Shown here one piece after another: positions 63,668-64,000 of a stretch of DNA of 64,000 bases (position 1 is its first letter; each line of letters starts with the position of its first letter). Made by a program: the position numbers and the translations under genes. The stretch comes from Pycnopodia helianthoides. Lineage: Eukaryota; Echinodermata; Asteroidea; Forcipulatida; Asteriidae. The notes beneath the pieces are model-generated. The model made no database searches, was not told where the DNA came from, and saw only the letters and a list, made by a program, of their open reading frames with translations. The stretch spans positions 3,126,501-3,190,500 of the forward strand of contig CM063255.1 in assembly GCA_032158295.1 (NCBI GenBank), given 5' to 3'.

Positions 63668-64000
63668 GGTCCAATTTCACAGAGCTGCTTAAAGGTATTA
63701 TACAGGATTGGTAGAACTGACAAAACATTCGCAGACAAAGTTCATGTTTTTTGTGATTAACCATATACATGAAATAAACCTGTGAAAATTGAGCTCAATT
63801 GGTCATCGAGGTCACAAGAAAAAAAGTGAAAAGAGACCTGTTTTCTGTTTTTCAAACATCAAGTTTATTATCACGCGCGATAAAAACTGTTGTTTTATTC
63901 ATTTCTCAGAAACGATTGCATTTTAGGCAGAAATATTTTAAGGAACCCTTTCTACCATTACTTACTTTAAATCATGTAAGTTATGTGTGAATCTGTGAAC
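63668..64000 (+). mobile_element. MITE family D start interrupted by family B at TTAA, cut by window end
   Basis: 'ggtccaatttcacagagctgc' is followed at TTAA (63689-63692) by AGGTATTATACAGGATTGG. The family B body continues to base 64000, so its right end is not visible. Confidence 0.8.

Noticed and set aside
1..64000. CRISPR arrays, operons or bacterial defence systems
   Set aside because: Repeats are tandem or inverted without spacers, and genes are intron-split; this is animal DNA.

Overview
The window is animal genomic DNA: two spliced protein-coding genes on the + strand in a landscape of long introns, short inverted-repeat transposons, tRNA-derived SINEs, non-LTR retrotransposons and satellites. 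The dense TTAA-flanked palindromic elements and the SINE types look to me like an echinoderm, probably a sea star. That placement is from memory of such repeats and is not proven by the sequence.

Region 1 (1-26936) holds the 3' twenty coding exons of EXOC3/Sec6, a subunit of the exocyst vesicle-tethering complex. The first intact exon starts at 934 and the stop codon is at 26934-26936. All splice phases join without a break into 624 residues, corresponding to about residue 109 to the C-terminus of the human protein. Introns carry most of the bulk: a 5'-truncated LINE (14757-17196), a LINE lacking its endonuclease domain (22150-25296), and satellites of 37, 23, 120 and 191 bp.

Region 2 (26937-37900) is EXOC3 3' flank and intergenic DNA, mostly MITEs, SINEs, a four-copy tandem repeat and low-complexity tracts.

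Region 3 (37905-54498) is a ZNF800-like zinc-finger gene. A CpG-rich stretch ending in a splice donor (37905-38234) is a plausible promoter and first untranslated exon. About 13.7 kb of repeat-filled intron follows, then one large coding exon (ATG 51964, stop 54498; 844 residues, nine zinc fingers). Region 4 (54499-64000) is downstream repeat-rich DNA with no recognised gene.

I found no new multi-gene system. The most unusual structures are mobile: three MITE families that share TTAA targets and one internal module but have different ends; three independent TTAA insertions into copies of one palindromic element; a 652-bp fold-back element with a perfect 9-bp target duplication; a MITE amplified into a 191-bp satellite; and satellites that include decayed copies of an EXOC3 exon edge. 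EXOC3 acts in exocytosis and the ZNF800-like protein is presumably nuclear; nothing in the sequence links their functions.
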